DNA from: Papaver somniferum
Lineage: Eukaryota; Streptophyta; Magnoliopsida; Ranunculales; Papaveraceae
Length of the DNA stretch: 64,000 nt
Direction: 5' to 3'
NCBI RefSeq assembly: GCF_003573695.1
Contig: NC_039367.1
Span: 30,776,442 to 30,840,441, forward strand
A program made the position numbers and the translations under genes. Of this stretch, positions 23,681-34,800 are shown piece after piece; positions within the stretch are counted from its first letter, which is position 1, and each line of letters starts with the position of its first letter. The notes under the pieces are model-generated. The model was not told the origin of the DNA, did no database searches, and saw only the letters and a program-made list of their open reading frames with translations.

Positions 23681-25296
23681 TTAGGTAGCAGTTTTCAGAA
23701 AAATTTGGGATTGCAAGAAATAAATCGATAACAGGGAGTATGTGTTAAGATAAGAGAAATTATGGTTTATAAGTTTAGGGAAAATGAAATCTAGAATAAG
23801 AAATACCTTTTTAGCAGCCTCCATGACATTAATCAGCGTAAGGTCATCATCTACAACTGCAGTTTCCTTATCAAGATCCTCCATATCCACACCATCCATG
23901 GGTTCCGTTAGATTGCCAGAAGTTGTCTCGGAATGATTACAAGTCATCATATCAACAGTAATTTCCAGATCTGTTTGATTAGATCTAGTAGTTGGCGGGT
24001 TGAGAAGAGTTGGAATCGATTGATTGGGGTAGGTGTTGTTCGGAGATGAAGCAATAGTACTACGGGATCGTTTGCTATTTCTCTCCTCAAAATTGTCCAA
24101 GTCTGCATCGGTAATATCAGTAGTTAAGGACCCATTTCTGTTAATAGCACCCGTGTTTGGAATAGGGGCACTCAAACCATTACTTCCATTCATATTACCA
24201 ACACCCGCATTTCCTTCAGGTGCAGCCACAACTATAGATTCTTCGTGTTGCTCCAGACTCCATACTTCATATTCTTCAGCGGACATTGAATCGAGTTGTA
24301 ACTGAAGTACAATTTGTTCACAGTTGTCATCAGAATGGTCGATAACAAAGCATTGATCGCAAATATTATAAGGTTGATTTTCCCAGTGGTACTTAATCCA
24401 ATCTTCGCCTCCATATTTCTGTTCTCAACCAAGCGCCTCTCTTAAGTGGAGAAGTTAACTGCATTCTAGTTTTTGCCTTCACCATTCTGCCAATTCTAGG
24501 ATGTGCATTAGGAGGGTCTATTTCAATTCTTCCCCCCCCCCCCCAAATCTTGAATGATCTCATCCACCATATACACATTAAGATGTTCTAACTGTAAATT
24601 TCTGAACTTAACAGTCCAAATTTGATGAAGAAATTTAGTGTCAGCCAACGGAATTCTCGGATTGTATATCTCCACAGCCAGCAAATAACCTTTTACAGTC
24701 CATGGGGACTTTTTGATAACTTTCTCTTGCTATCTGGTGTTGCTGAATTTGAATACGAAAAGATTAGGACCCATTACTTTTGTTTCCCTGTTTTTGAATT
24801 TCTTCCAAAGCGCATTAATCTCATATAGGACTTCTTTGACTTCCAATATCTCCGGACAGATGATCTTGCCAAGCACACTGTTGGACCACTCATCAGCAAC
24901 ATTATTGATAACTTGATCAGATCCTAAAGTTCTTCTTTGGGGTCTAACAACCCCAATATTTGTATGCTGCATTTGTGTAGTGATACCGGATACTTGAAGT
25001 TGAGAATTAGTGTCCATAATAGAACACTCATAATTACACCGGTTGAGGCGAGGAGTATTGAGAATGAATATAGCTTTGGGTTTTTTGTAATGTGAAAGAG
25101 GCGAGATAATGAGGTTATTTATAACAGAGATAATCTTGTCATAGGTGCTTAATTTATCATGCAAGGAGATATCTTCTAACCAAAAATAGGAAAAAGAGTT
25201 ATGAGAGTGATGACTGTTGGGGTGATTTTGTTGCTGAACGACAGTTTTAAAATATGGAAGATTCGGGTAGCTAAAATTATGCCAATAATTATTCAC
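23681..25296 (-). pseudogene. LINE ORF1 (gag-like, DUF4283 and CCHC knuckle)
   Basis: 25296-24730 opens with a His/Asn/Tyr-rich N-terminus and runs into KFKNRETKVMGPNLFVFKFS. In the following frames come KSPWTVKGYLLAVEIYNP and RMVKAKTRMQLTSPLKRGAW, the pattern of the DUF4283 region of plant LINE ORF1. A zinc knuckle CDQCFVIDHSDDNC (CX2CX4HX4C) lies near 24310-24360. The tail to 23681 is acidic. The frame changes near 24730 and again around a run of 13 C (G on the coding strand) at 24532-24544. ORF1 proteins bind the LINE RNA. Confidence 0.75.
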
Positions 25297-25530
25297 GCAA
25301 AAATGACGCCTAGAATTGAAGGAACGGATATAACCGTTAGTTTGCTATCGGGATATGAGACTTTCCCTATTCTGAAGCCTTGAGGGATCAGCTAGATGTT
25401 GAAGATTAAGCTTGCTAAAATAACGCCGATAATTAGTCACGCAAGAATAACGCCTAGAATTGCAAAAACGGCTGTAACCGTTTGTTAGGTTTCGGGATAT
25501 GATACTTTCCATATTCTGAAACTTTGAGAA
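25230..25530 (-). repeat. 144-bp in-frame duplication at the 5' side of the LINE
   Basis: Two adjacent copies contain GAATAACGCCTAGAATTG / AAATGACGCCTAGAATTG, then GGGATATGA.ACTTTCC and CTATTCTGAAGCC / ATATTCTGAAACT, 144 bp apart. The unit is exactly 48 codons, so a minus-strand frame continues through both, reading ...TNGYSRFCNSRRYSCV... in one and ...TNGYIRSFNSRRHFCV... in the other. It could be part of ORF1 or of a repeated 5'-UTR promoter monomer. Confidence 0.6.
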
Positions 25531-25793
25531 ATCAGCTGGATGTTGTTGATGGAACTTGAATAACGATGAGAAGTTTTCAACAAGATTATGGCCAAATTGA
25601 TAAGAGACAACTTTAAGCAACCTATATGGAACCATCTTGGAGGAGATAGAGAGCACAACTGCTGAGGAGTGCACAACTGCCGGAGGATACACCACTGCTA
25701 GCATTGATTCGGAAATGCGTATTGCAAAAATACCACCACTGGAATGAGCACAACTGCTTATCCTACGACTGATTAGTAAACATTGATGCTGAC

Positions 25794-28700
25794 TAGGGCT
25801 GTCAACGGGTCCGGGTCCTCCCGGGTAGTACATGTCCCAGAACCGGACCCGACATATCAGCGTCGGTTCCGGGGCCGGTTCCATAATGTGTTGGCCCAGA
25901 ACCGGACCCAGTAAAGGTCACGGGTAATCACCGGGTCCGGGTACCCATCGGGTAAAAACACAAACTTATATCAGTTATATGACTTCCCAATTTTATGGCT
26001 CATGAGTACTGAAAAAGGATTATTCAACACCTGAAAAGTGACCATCTTTAACATACATACAAAAGTAGAGTAAACTTGAGCTTAGAATCCTTAGATTAGG
26101 AAAATCAAAGTTACTTTCCTAGCTATAAGTAAGAATTTGCCATTATATATGATAAATATTAAATACAAAAGTTGGCAGACATTTTTTTAGCCGATAACTA
26201 CAAGTAACGCCATCCCTAATGGCTAATATAGTCTGTCGTATTATAACCACAAAAGTTGACAGACATATCATTCTATAAAGTGTAGAAGCCCCAAAAGATA
26301 AATGCGTTTCCTTCACAAGTACATATACAATAAAGAAGGATGTAGTTCGCACTTCGCATGTTCTTTGGCTATGCCTATATAATATATATATACCAAAAAG
26401 AAGTTCCAACCAGTTCACTAAAGATTTCACCATCATATTTCCAATTGTTCCTGCAAGAGAAACAGAAACAGTTGATCATATTCCCAATTCTTCCCAATTC
26501 AGAAACCACCTCAAAATTATTATCACTACCACATTCTCTACCAAGTTTAAGGAAATACATTACGTAAAGACAATGTGCTACGAGTAAAAAAGTACAAATC
26601 TTGCATCTTCAACCAAACAACGTGTACAAGTAACCATATCACAATCAAAGACCTTGCCTGTGATGAAGCAAGAGTTGCTTCCGTGATTGCACTCACCAAA
26701 TATACAACTAGCTAGGGCCAGGACCACAAGCAAACATTAAAATTCCCAAATATACAACTAGCTAGGACAAATATTGTATAGACAGACACAAGTCAAACTT
26801 TCTTATACTGTACTAATCACATTTCGACAAAGTTTAAGGAAATACAAATTTGTGCATTCCAAGGTTAGCTGGTTATTTTACCTTAAATTGATAGTCAGTC
26901 AGTTAGACAATGTGCGACGTTGCATCATCATCGTCTGACTCGAGCTCCTCCATTGCCTCCAAAAGAGTCTGAAGTGAAGTACTACCTAACCCAAATCCCT
27001 CATCTAACACAATAAAATAGTTAGTTGACGTACAAGAACCATAGTAAATGAATCACTAACTAAAATTGATATTATAGCAAACATGAATTGAATATGTTAC
27101 TTACTCTTCAACGCACTTCTTATCCAATCTTGTGTGCATATCAGAGCTTCAATTGTTTCTGGAAGCATTGAAGAACGAAATTTATCTACAACTCTACCAC
27201 TGGTGCTGAAAACAGATTCAGAAGCCACCGATGACGTAATAATTGCTAATATATCACGAGCTATCACTGCTACAATTGGATACATTGGTCCATGAAATTT
27301 CCACCACCCCAAAGCATCAAAACTAGAATCATTCAGATGAATACCACTTCCTTTTCTAATAGGGTGAACATCAGCTGATAAGTATTGCTCTAGCTGTGTG
27401 CGAACAACGTCATGTTGTGAACTTTCTTCCAGAAATGCCGTCAAACCTTTCCTTCTAGAAGTAAAAGAACTTTGAGAAGATGAAGTACTACCACTACTAC
27501 CAACTGAATCTTCCATGTTCACTTGATTTGTCGAAATGTTTGCTGAGTATACATGAGCTGAAGAAGCATAATGTGTTGCATATTCATTATACAATATTTT
27601 CAAGACTTCCATAACTTCTTCTCCTCGCTGTTACCAGGATATATTAATGGGAAATAGTAATCCAATAATTTCATTTTAAACCGAGGATCTAAAATGGAAG
27701 CTATTGCAAATGTTTTACTTGTAAGTTTCTAATATCTTTCAAACTTTTTCATCATATTCACTGCCATTTTTGAGATTAATGCATCATCTGAATCACACCA
27801 CTCACGAAGTTCTAAATACAAAGAACAAGCAGTATCAAAATAACGATTAACTGTCACGTATGACGTACCTGAAAAGAGAATGGTGACTTCATAAAAGAAT
27901 TTCAAGCAAATTGAAAGACTACTTGCATTCTTCCAGTCTTCACTCGTTGGAGCAACATTAAGAAAATCAGGTTCAATCTTCCCGAACCGGTTAAATGCTT
28001 CCCGAAATAGAAGTGCTGTTTCAAGCATCAGATAGGTAGAATTCCACCTTGTATCAACGTCTTGAATCAACTTTTTATCAGGAGCATTGACTTGCAAGCA
28101 AACTTCTTTAAATTTTTGTTGTCTTTGTGGTGAACCTCTAATAAATTTCACTGAATTTCTAATTTTCTGTATTTCTTCTTTAATTTGCAGCATCCCATGA
28201 TCAACAACAATGGCAACTACATGAGCAGAACATCGAACATGGAATAATTCCCCATCCAAAAGTAATCCATTATCTGGTTTTAGTTGAGCAAGAAGTTCAC
28301 TTACCACGACTTTGTTAGTTGAAGCATTATCCAGCGTAATTGGAGCTATCTTCCTATCTATATTCCACTTGTACAACTGCTCCATCAGTACCTTTGCAAT
28401 GTTAACTCCAGTGTGTTGCCCATCCACATCGTTAAAAGATAAAATTCTCTTCTGAATCTTCCATTCTTCATCAACATAGTGAGCTGTCAAAGCCATATAA
28501 CCTCTATTCTGAGTGGTACAAGTCCACATATCAGTAGTAAGGCTTATGCGACTCTGTACCTTACTAAAAATCTCGTACAAATGCTTCTTTTCCATTTGAT
28601 AAATCTTTATGCAGTCTGACTTCGTAGTGTTCCGCTTCACAAGTTTAATATTGGGTTGTAATGAAGGCATCACCCTTCTAAAACCAATGTACTCTACAAA

Positions 28701-29086
28701 TGAGAAAGGGAGTTCATGCAAGATAATCATTCTTGCAATACAATCACGAGTTGCTTCTTGGTTAAACTTAAAGTTGTAAGCAGCTACTGACCCATCTTGT
28801 GTATCACTAGCTTTCAAGAACATTTGGTTAATTTGCTGTTGTGCTCCTTTGTACGCCATACAACTATTTAGATGTTTCCTCAAACTGCTTGTCCCATTTT
28901 TGCTCTCCGCACCAATATTCCTCTTGCAGTGCTTGCATTCTCCGTGTGTTTTCCCTTTTATCAATACCTCTTGAAATTCAGCCCAATACTTTGAGGTTCT
29001 TTTGCGTTTACGTATAGGTGACGGAACCACATCTGTTGTTGCCGCTTCTATATGATCAGAATCACCAGAATCACTTGACTTACTGG
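25794..29086 (-). mobile_element. hAT-family DNA transposon remnant
   Basis: The left (3') end starts TAGGGCTGTCAACGGGTCCG, a hAT-type terminus, followed by ~170 bp of GC-rich sub-terminal repeats of the type CCGGGTCCGGGT and AACCGGACCC in both orientations, the usual transposase-binding region. The transposase lies at 29086-27097. The 5' terminus (expected complement TTGACAGCCCTA) was not found up to 31 kb, so the element is truncated or rearranged. The AT-rich stretch 25960-27096 is its 3' non-coding part and holds no other gene. Confidence 0.7.
27097..29086 (-). pseudogene. hAT transposase (RICESLEEPER-like), broken
   Basis: A splice-acceptor-like TTTTGTAG at 29087-29094 precedes the exon. 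The N-terminus has a BED zinc finger (CKHCKRNIGAES...LRKHLNSC). The RNase-H-like core follows with LTTDMWTC and APITLDNASTN carrying catalytic Asp candidates and the DTRWNSTYLMLE block. The C-terminal dimerisation domain is SSVASESVFSTSGRVVDKFR near 27200. The first frame stops with TAG at 27729-27731; the same frame continues (KLTSKTFAIASILDPRFKMK) until a one-base shift near 27625, and the last 171 codons lie in another frame. It would have cut and pasted DNA with 8-bp target duplications; it cannot as it stands. Confidence 0.87.
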
Positions 29087-29186
29087 CTACAAAAGAGAAT
29101 TAATAAACAAGAAAAAAATTAGAGAGAGACAAAGAGGTCCGGAATTTGAGGTATAATAAGCAGACTAATTTGTCAACCCCTTGATG

Positions 29187-29230
29187 TTTCCACTTATTTC
29201 TTTAAAGCTTTATTCTTCTATTTATTTCAG
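29187..29230 (+). other. Right copy of the 13-bp direct repeat and intron acceptor
   Basis: 29187-29199 repeats TTTCCACTTATTT exactly. It is followed by a pyrimidine-rich TTCTTCTATTTATTTCAG ending at 29230, a good plant 3' splice site. Joined to the donor at 19141 this would be an intron of 38 + 31 = 69 nt once the insertion is removed. The frame open after it (FKAILTCKFSLEVSNALL) is not recognised. Confidence 0.5.
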
Positions 29231-29700
29231 CTTTAAAGCCATTTTAACATGTAAATTCTCTCTTGAAGTCTCAAATGCCTTGCTCTTTTTATCTTTTTTT
29301 TTTGAAGTCTTTCATATGCGTGATTTACAAAAGAGAAATTGTGAATCCCTTTATCTTTCCGGAGGAAGAAAGTTGGTGGAAGTGGAAAAAACCTCCATCT
29401 TCCAGTAAAAGAATCTGCGCGGACAGGTATTCCTGAATTTGGTATAGCGATGCTGGTGAAAGATTTAATGAATTCCCTTATGGAAGGCTGAACTGCAAGA
29501 GAAAAGTCAGAGATCCCGATCTGCGAAATCGAAGTTGAGGCAGTAATGCAGCTGATCGCAGCAAAGGATGAATTGCGGGGCAAGGTGGCTGGCTTGTTCA
29601 TGGAGTCGGACACTGAAATATACTTACATATGTGTGAAAAATTCAGATTTGATGGTATGTTTTGCATTATCTAGTACAGTCGTTGAAAAGAAATTGCGAG
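29231..29700 (+). other. Exon-like coding stretch, unrecognised
   Basis: 29430-29660 reads IPEFGIAMLVKDLMNSLMEG, one TGA, then EIEVEAVMQLIAAKDELRGK and VAGLFMESDTEIYLHMCEKF. The composition is that of a real, partly helical protein, and it follows a possible acceptor GGACAG. The in-frame stop suggests decay or a mis-set exon boundary. A minus-strand frame over the same bases is the shadow. It may belong to the same host gene as the islands at 17.7-19.1 kb. Confidence 0.35.
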
Positions 29701-30049
29701 ACAAAAATATTAAGAATCTGAAGAACTGTATTTTCTCATATATGTTGTCTTTTTGTGGGCTAAATAACATTCTGTTAATCTGAATGAACGAACCGTCATA
29801 AGATAATCTGAATGAATGAACGAACCGTCATAAGCTAATCTGAATGAATGGATGCTGTCTTTTATTTTGTTTCCGATCAAAAAAAAAGTCAAACAGACGT
29901 GATTATTAGACACAGTACCACTGAGGGGTCCCCTTCTCAAAAGAACACCCCTCTAGGGTCACAATGTTTTGAGTTATGAAGTGAAAGCGACTGTTTATGA
30001 AAGATTGCATTGTTTCACAAAAGGTTGCAATTATTCCCTATACTAGATT

Positions 30050-30460
30050 TGTGCCCGGTGCTTATTTTCTCTTTTAATCTGGTGTGCATGGGGTTTCGTC
30101 TCGTCCCGTGACGGTGTAATTATTAGCATTTGGTTTGCGCGGGGCCTCGTCCCGTCCCATGGCAATGCGTTTTTTATTTGGTATACATGGGATTTTTCCC
30201 GTTCCATGGCCGTGTATCTTTTATTTGGTGTGCTCGGGGTTTCGTCCCACCCAGTGGCGATGCATTTTTAATTTGGTGTACGCGGAGTTTTTCCCCGCTC
30301 TGTGGCCGTGCATTTATTTGATGTGTGCAGGGCTTCCCCGTAGCGATGTATTTTTTATTTGGTGTACGCGTGGTTTTCCTACTCCCCGTGGCCGTGCATT
30401 TTTCATTTGGTGCACGCGGGCTTCACCATGCCCGTTCGATTAATTTGGTGTGGCGGGACA
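30050..30460 (+). repeat. GC-rich ~54-bp minisatellite
   Basis: About seven units of the form ATTTGGTGTACGCGGGG-TTTCGTCCCGT-CCCATGGC.ATGCATTTTTA. Units alternate between GGCGATGCAT and GGCCGTGCAT forms, hinting at a two-unit higher-order period of ~108 bp. It is markedly more GC-rich than the surrounding DNA. The overlapping open frames here are products of the repeat. Confidence 0.85.
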
Positions 30461-33200
30461 AATATATTAAATACGTGGAAAATATGATAAGTGGATTGTT
30501 TTCCCCCTTTATAGGTTAATTTGGGAAAAAAAGAACATTGATAACACGATAGGTACTCGATTTCCAAATTGAATTTGGGCTTTCATAGAATTCCGAACAC
30601 AAGTTAAGATTCATCCATTTAAGAATTCATTTCTTTTAGTCACCAGGCACCGTTAGTTATGTTCTCACTTTGATTCGTGAAACATATATGAAAAGTTCAC
30701 ATTAGTGGCGGCCGGGAAAGATAAAATGGTAAAAAGTAAGCGTGGAAAACAATAGAGATATAAAAGTTACGAAGATCGTAACTAATGCATGTTAATCTGT
30801 CCATCCAATTCCTTTTCTTAGTGCCATTTGAGGAGTGGTTTGTATCTCATAGCTATATAGTCATTTGCAATGTACATAAGAAGATAGACTTGAAAGGGAC
30901 ATAAACTTACATTTCTTCACCTTGATTTATCTCAATAACATGTTCCTGCTCAATTATCCCACGCCAAGCTGCAACGTAGACGATGTTACTAATAAATTGA
31001 TCATTCTTAAAATCCATAAGAATTATCGCAAGAATGAGTTAACTGAGGGGAAAAGGAGAGGTTTTAGCACGATGATCAACGGAATGATTACTACAAAAAG
31101 ATGTTGGCAACATATTGAAACCCATAATGATATGTTTACAAATTTTCATGAATGATCACACAAAGCCGTAGGTTTTTAATGACAGCTAAAACACAAAAGT
31201 TATAACAAAGAAAGGGGATACACATGACAACAACCCTAAGTAAGCGGCAATTTCAAGTACCTGCTGCTTTCGTATTAATTCCATCTGCTACACAAACTTA
31301 TTGTCAACTAATCAACAAAATTATCCTACAGGAAATCTACTAAAGCCAAAAATTACCTTCAAGTTAGGAACGTCAAATAATATTATTATCTATCTTAAAT
31401 TGTTAAGGTGATCCTATGATTTACTGCACTGAGCCCATAGATTAGTCGATATTATGTTGGTGTTGTTAAATTAGCCGGGGTCTTATTACTTATGCCAATA
31501 GCAATAAATTGTTGAGCACCAAGTGACTCAAGGTACCAACACCAGCTTTAATATCAAATGTACTTGTTTAAGTATATATGCTCCAGTTTACCCTCCACAG
31601 AAAAGACTTGATTAGTTCCACCAATAGAACAAATCACTGGTGAAACAGTGCCTTGTTATTGCAGGCTAAAGATACTTGCAAAAATTAAGTATGAAGGTAT
31701 AACTATTGGTAAGAGAAGCTCTTTCTTCATAGTTTTTGGTTGCAAGAGCACTATTCCACCCTCAACAGTACGACCACCATATCAACTTCTTCTCTTGGTA
31801 CATTATTACTGGAAGTTGGAATAGAGTAGTGTTTAATAACTCAGTAAAGAATATGATTATGTTCTCTATTTCTTTTATTATGTAACTATGTAAGGGTATG
31901 AATCGAACAACCAAATTTACAATGGGGCGTATTTGCGCCTCAATCTGTATCTGCTGGTACATTCAGTCCCATGCTAAAATAGTAAACCAAGGAAATTAAT
32001 AGAATGAGACAATCTCAGATTACAAATTGAAAATAAGGATTACAGTTGACACCAATACTAAAAAATAGACTTTATGTGTTAAAAAGACAACCTGAAAGAG
32101 GTCTGTCGGCAGTGTTATGAACCTCTAGGGAAATAGCTGGCCTCCAGTGTTAAGAAAAATCTCACCGGTTGCGAACTTGTCTAGCGTAGGAACAACAAAT
32201 GCAGCAGTTCGCCTTCCTGTTTTCCAACCCGGAAGAAAAGTCCCATGTAAAGCTAGCTCCTTATATTTCCATCATCACTCGCAATAGCGCGCACCATGAA
32301 CAGTGCTTAACTTTGTTCCCTGCCGGAATCTCCCTTCAACCAAAACGCATAAGAGATTAATAAATCACCCACCATGAAGATACAATACAATCAGATGGTC
32401 CTTACAAATGGAACCCAACTGGACAAATAATTAGTTAGTAATAAATTCTGCAATCAATTCTTTCGCAGAATGGCATATGCGGATATGCCTTCGTGATATT
32501 TTAACTGAAAAACGGAGTACCTGAACATTAAACCATGATTAGTTTTTACAAACTTTTACTTGTGTTAGAAAAGTAACAGGAAAATTCAGCCAAGGATTTC
32601 AAATTTCATAGGCTGAAAAATAAAAGATCGACGATACCAACAAAATTTATGTAAACTTGGACAGGCATATATACTTAACATTTGAAAGGTAGATTACGCT
32701 GTACATCAGAAGTAGCATATCCATGCTGCGAAAATTTGGTAAATGCTAATCTTCGCAACTTGGATTAGAAGTATTCAAAAATTTTCTTGGAATGGTAGGA
32801 TACGCATTCGTTTTACTTTTCTTTTCTCATCCATAGTGAGTGTTTTGATCAATTTAACAGTACAAATTAATAAGAATCTACATTATAAGACGGAGAGGTC
32901 CATTGACAGAAAACAAAATTCCATGCCATCTAAGTTGTACTTTCTTCTATCTTTGGACATTTACAACGTCTGAGACATAAGATCAAACAACTAAAACTTG
33001 TGGCCGAAGTATGATACGATTAAGTTGTAAAATACACAAATCTCTAAATCTAACATGGATCATTGAAACATAAATTCTGGAATACATTCTCTTGAAGACA
33101 AAATCCTATCCAAGTGAAGTGACTCTCATGAGAATATAGAGAAAACTAACCATAAATTTTTAAAGATATACTGTACATGAAAGTCACTGCTCTGGGAGTT
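30461..33200. other. Gene-poor stretch with one coding-like island
   Basis: Mostly AT-rich with no convincing gene. On the minus strand 32252-32125 reads KYKELALHGTFLPGWKTGRR, TAAFVVPTLDKFATGEIFLN and ends in TAG; a GTGAG donor-like site follows ...CAACCG. The composition looks protein-like but I do not recognise it and find no adjoining exons. Short plus-strand frames at 30922-31155 and 32743-32973 show nothing domain-like. Confidence 0.3.
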
Positions 33201-33214
33201 GTCATCATCATCAC

Positions 33215-33560
33215 TGAAAGTGAAAATTACACCCCGAAGAAAATCAAAAAGTGATTTAAAATCAAACCAAAAGAGAACCCTAAAAATCCCTGCAAAAATA
33301 ATCGCAACAAACAAATAGAGCAATGAGGAATAGGTTTAAGGTTTACCAATAGATGATAGATTTTGTTGTTTATCGAGAAAAAAACCTTCAGTTAAATCTT
33401 TTGATATATCGCTTTATTATTATAATCACCATTGAAGAGTAATTACACCACACAAAAATAATCAAAAAATGGTTTAGCATCAAATCGAAAGAGAGACCTT
33501 AAAAGTCCCTGTAAAATAATTTGCAAGAAACAATTAGAGCAATGAGGGATAGGCTTATAA
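33215..33560. repeat. Diverged tandem duplication, ~210-bp period
   Basis: 33225-33345 (AATTACACCCCGAAGAAAAT, CCCTAAAAATCCCTGCAAAA, AGAGCAATGAGGAATAGG) is repeated at 33440-33555 (AATTACACCACACAAAAATA, CCTTAAAAGTCCCTGTAAAA, AGAGCAATGAGGGATAGG). No coding function is evident. Confidence 0.6.
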
Positions 33561-34050
33561 TACCTGTTATAATCCCTGGATGATCATAGTGCAAATTATC
33601 AAGACTCAAATACAGGCATCCATAATGACTCTAAAATTTCTCTAAAGTTCGACCTGTTATAATACCTTTCCAACACGATTTCCATACCTGCACCATACCA
33701 TAATTTCCTCAATTGAGCGATTTCCTCTGTAACACGACTTCCTTAATTTAATGGGAAGCAAAGATCAGTCGTACGCGTTCTTTTTTTCCTAACGATTTTG
33801 ATATAAGTGTGGTGTTAGTAACGTACAGTTAAGTTTTGGTGTAAACACGTTGTAACAAAATTATTGAAGTTCAAATTTTGACATAAGTATTGTCCACCAA
33901 CTTTTTTGTTTACACCGTTACTAATGAACAATTAAGTATTTGATATAAATAAAGTGTAACTAAATTTTAATTATTACAACCAATAGAGTTATGCCAAGTG
34001 TCCTTACCATAGCTTCTGCATTAGAAAAGGCATATATCGGCCAATAGAAA

Positions 34051-34800
34051 ATGAGGGTTTCATCACCATTTAATGTGAGAGCTTTATTTGTCAAGACCTT
34101 TGAGGGAGAAGATATATCAAGATTCCTGCAAGATTCATTTCATATTTTTTTCTTGTCATCATATTATTCTCAAAAATATTTCTTACTAACAAAAAGAAGA
34201 CTAAAAAAAATTCTAGATGGAGATAACCGCATCACTAGGGTACTTGAAAAAAGGTTTAAAATCCTTAAGGAGAAGTAGTATTGTTAAAACCATTGATAAC
34301 ATCGATTATCTCTTTGGAGAAAGAGAATTGAGTATCATCATCATCTCTTGTTATTCTAATATTGAATTTTGATTTCTATAACCTTTTCAAAACCCCAAAT
34401 CTTGTTTGTAATCCCGGTTATTAGATAGACTTGCGCTTCATAGAATGTTGGACAAAGCGCATACACGATTGCATTATTCTTTTCAGCAGGTACGTATATT
34501 TATCTCATGAGGGTTTTATTTTAAAGACTTTTTAGATGATATATATTGTTTCTTATTCTGTTTTTTTTTCTTCTTTTTTTTTTGACTAAATTTCCGATCC
34601 GAAGATATTCGGAGACGCCAGTGCTAGCTTATGTTGCGAGTGTCGTCGTTGTACGGGAGATCACATGTATTGTGGTTGCCGTCACCGTAGGCAATACCGC
34701 CACAACAAAAACCACCAACGAAACGGTGGAAAGATGGATTTAAAATCCATAACAAAAGGTCTTATGGACGTAAAAAAAGATTCGACGTCTTAGTCGAAAA
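34051..34800 (+). other. Unrecognised small gene, copy A (two-exon model)
   Basis: An exon-like segment at 34435-34489 has an acceptor TTATTAG and donor CAGCAG|GTACGT and reads LALHRMLDKAHTRLHYSFQQ. After ~90 nt a Cys/His/Arg-rich frame follows (about 34603-34793) with CCECRRCTGDHMYCGCRHRR and ends at TAG. The frame 34051-34278 upstream (MRVSSPFNVRALFVKTFEGE...) could be an earlier exon. Copy B directly downstream has the same layout. The Cys cluster could bind metal, but the family is unknown to me. Confidence 0.4.

Larger units (their letters stand above)
19179..25793 (-). mobile_element. L1-type LINE on the minus strand, nearly full length but degenerate
   Basis: The element ends at the left in a run of about ten T (poly(A) on its own strand) followed by GCTAAG. 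It carries an ORF1 with DUF4283-like text and a CCHC knuckle, then ORF2 with AP endonuclease, RT, zf-RVT and RNase H. That is the domain set of plant L1 elements. Stops and frameshifts occur in both ORFs. The 5' end is uncertain; coding-like sequence extends to about 25780, where a hAT terminus begins at 25794. Confidence 0.85.

Noticed and set aside
30130..30443. Overlapping ORFs with repeating FYLVYMGF-like text
   Set aside because: They are translations of the 54-bp minisatellite, open in two frames because the unit length keeps frame.
29086..31000. Search for the second hAT terminal repeat (TTGACAGCCC)
   Set aside because: Not found; TTTGTCAACCCC at 29170 is only a weak resemblance and not at a duplication, so I do not call a complete element.
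33780..34000. Possible inverted repeat around TTAGTAACG...GGTGTAAACA
   Set aside because: Only short matching cores on both sides; no target duplication, so not called as a MITE.
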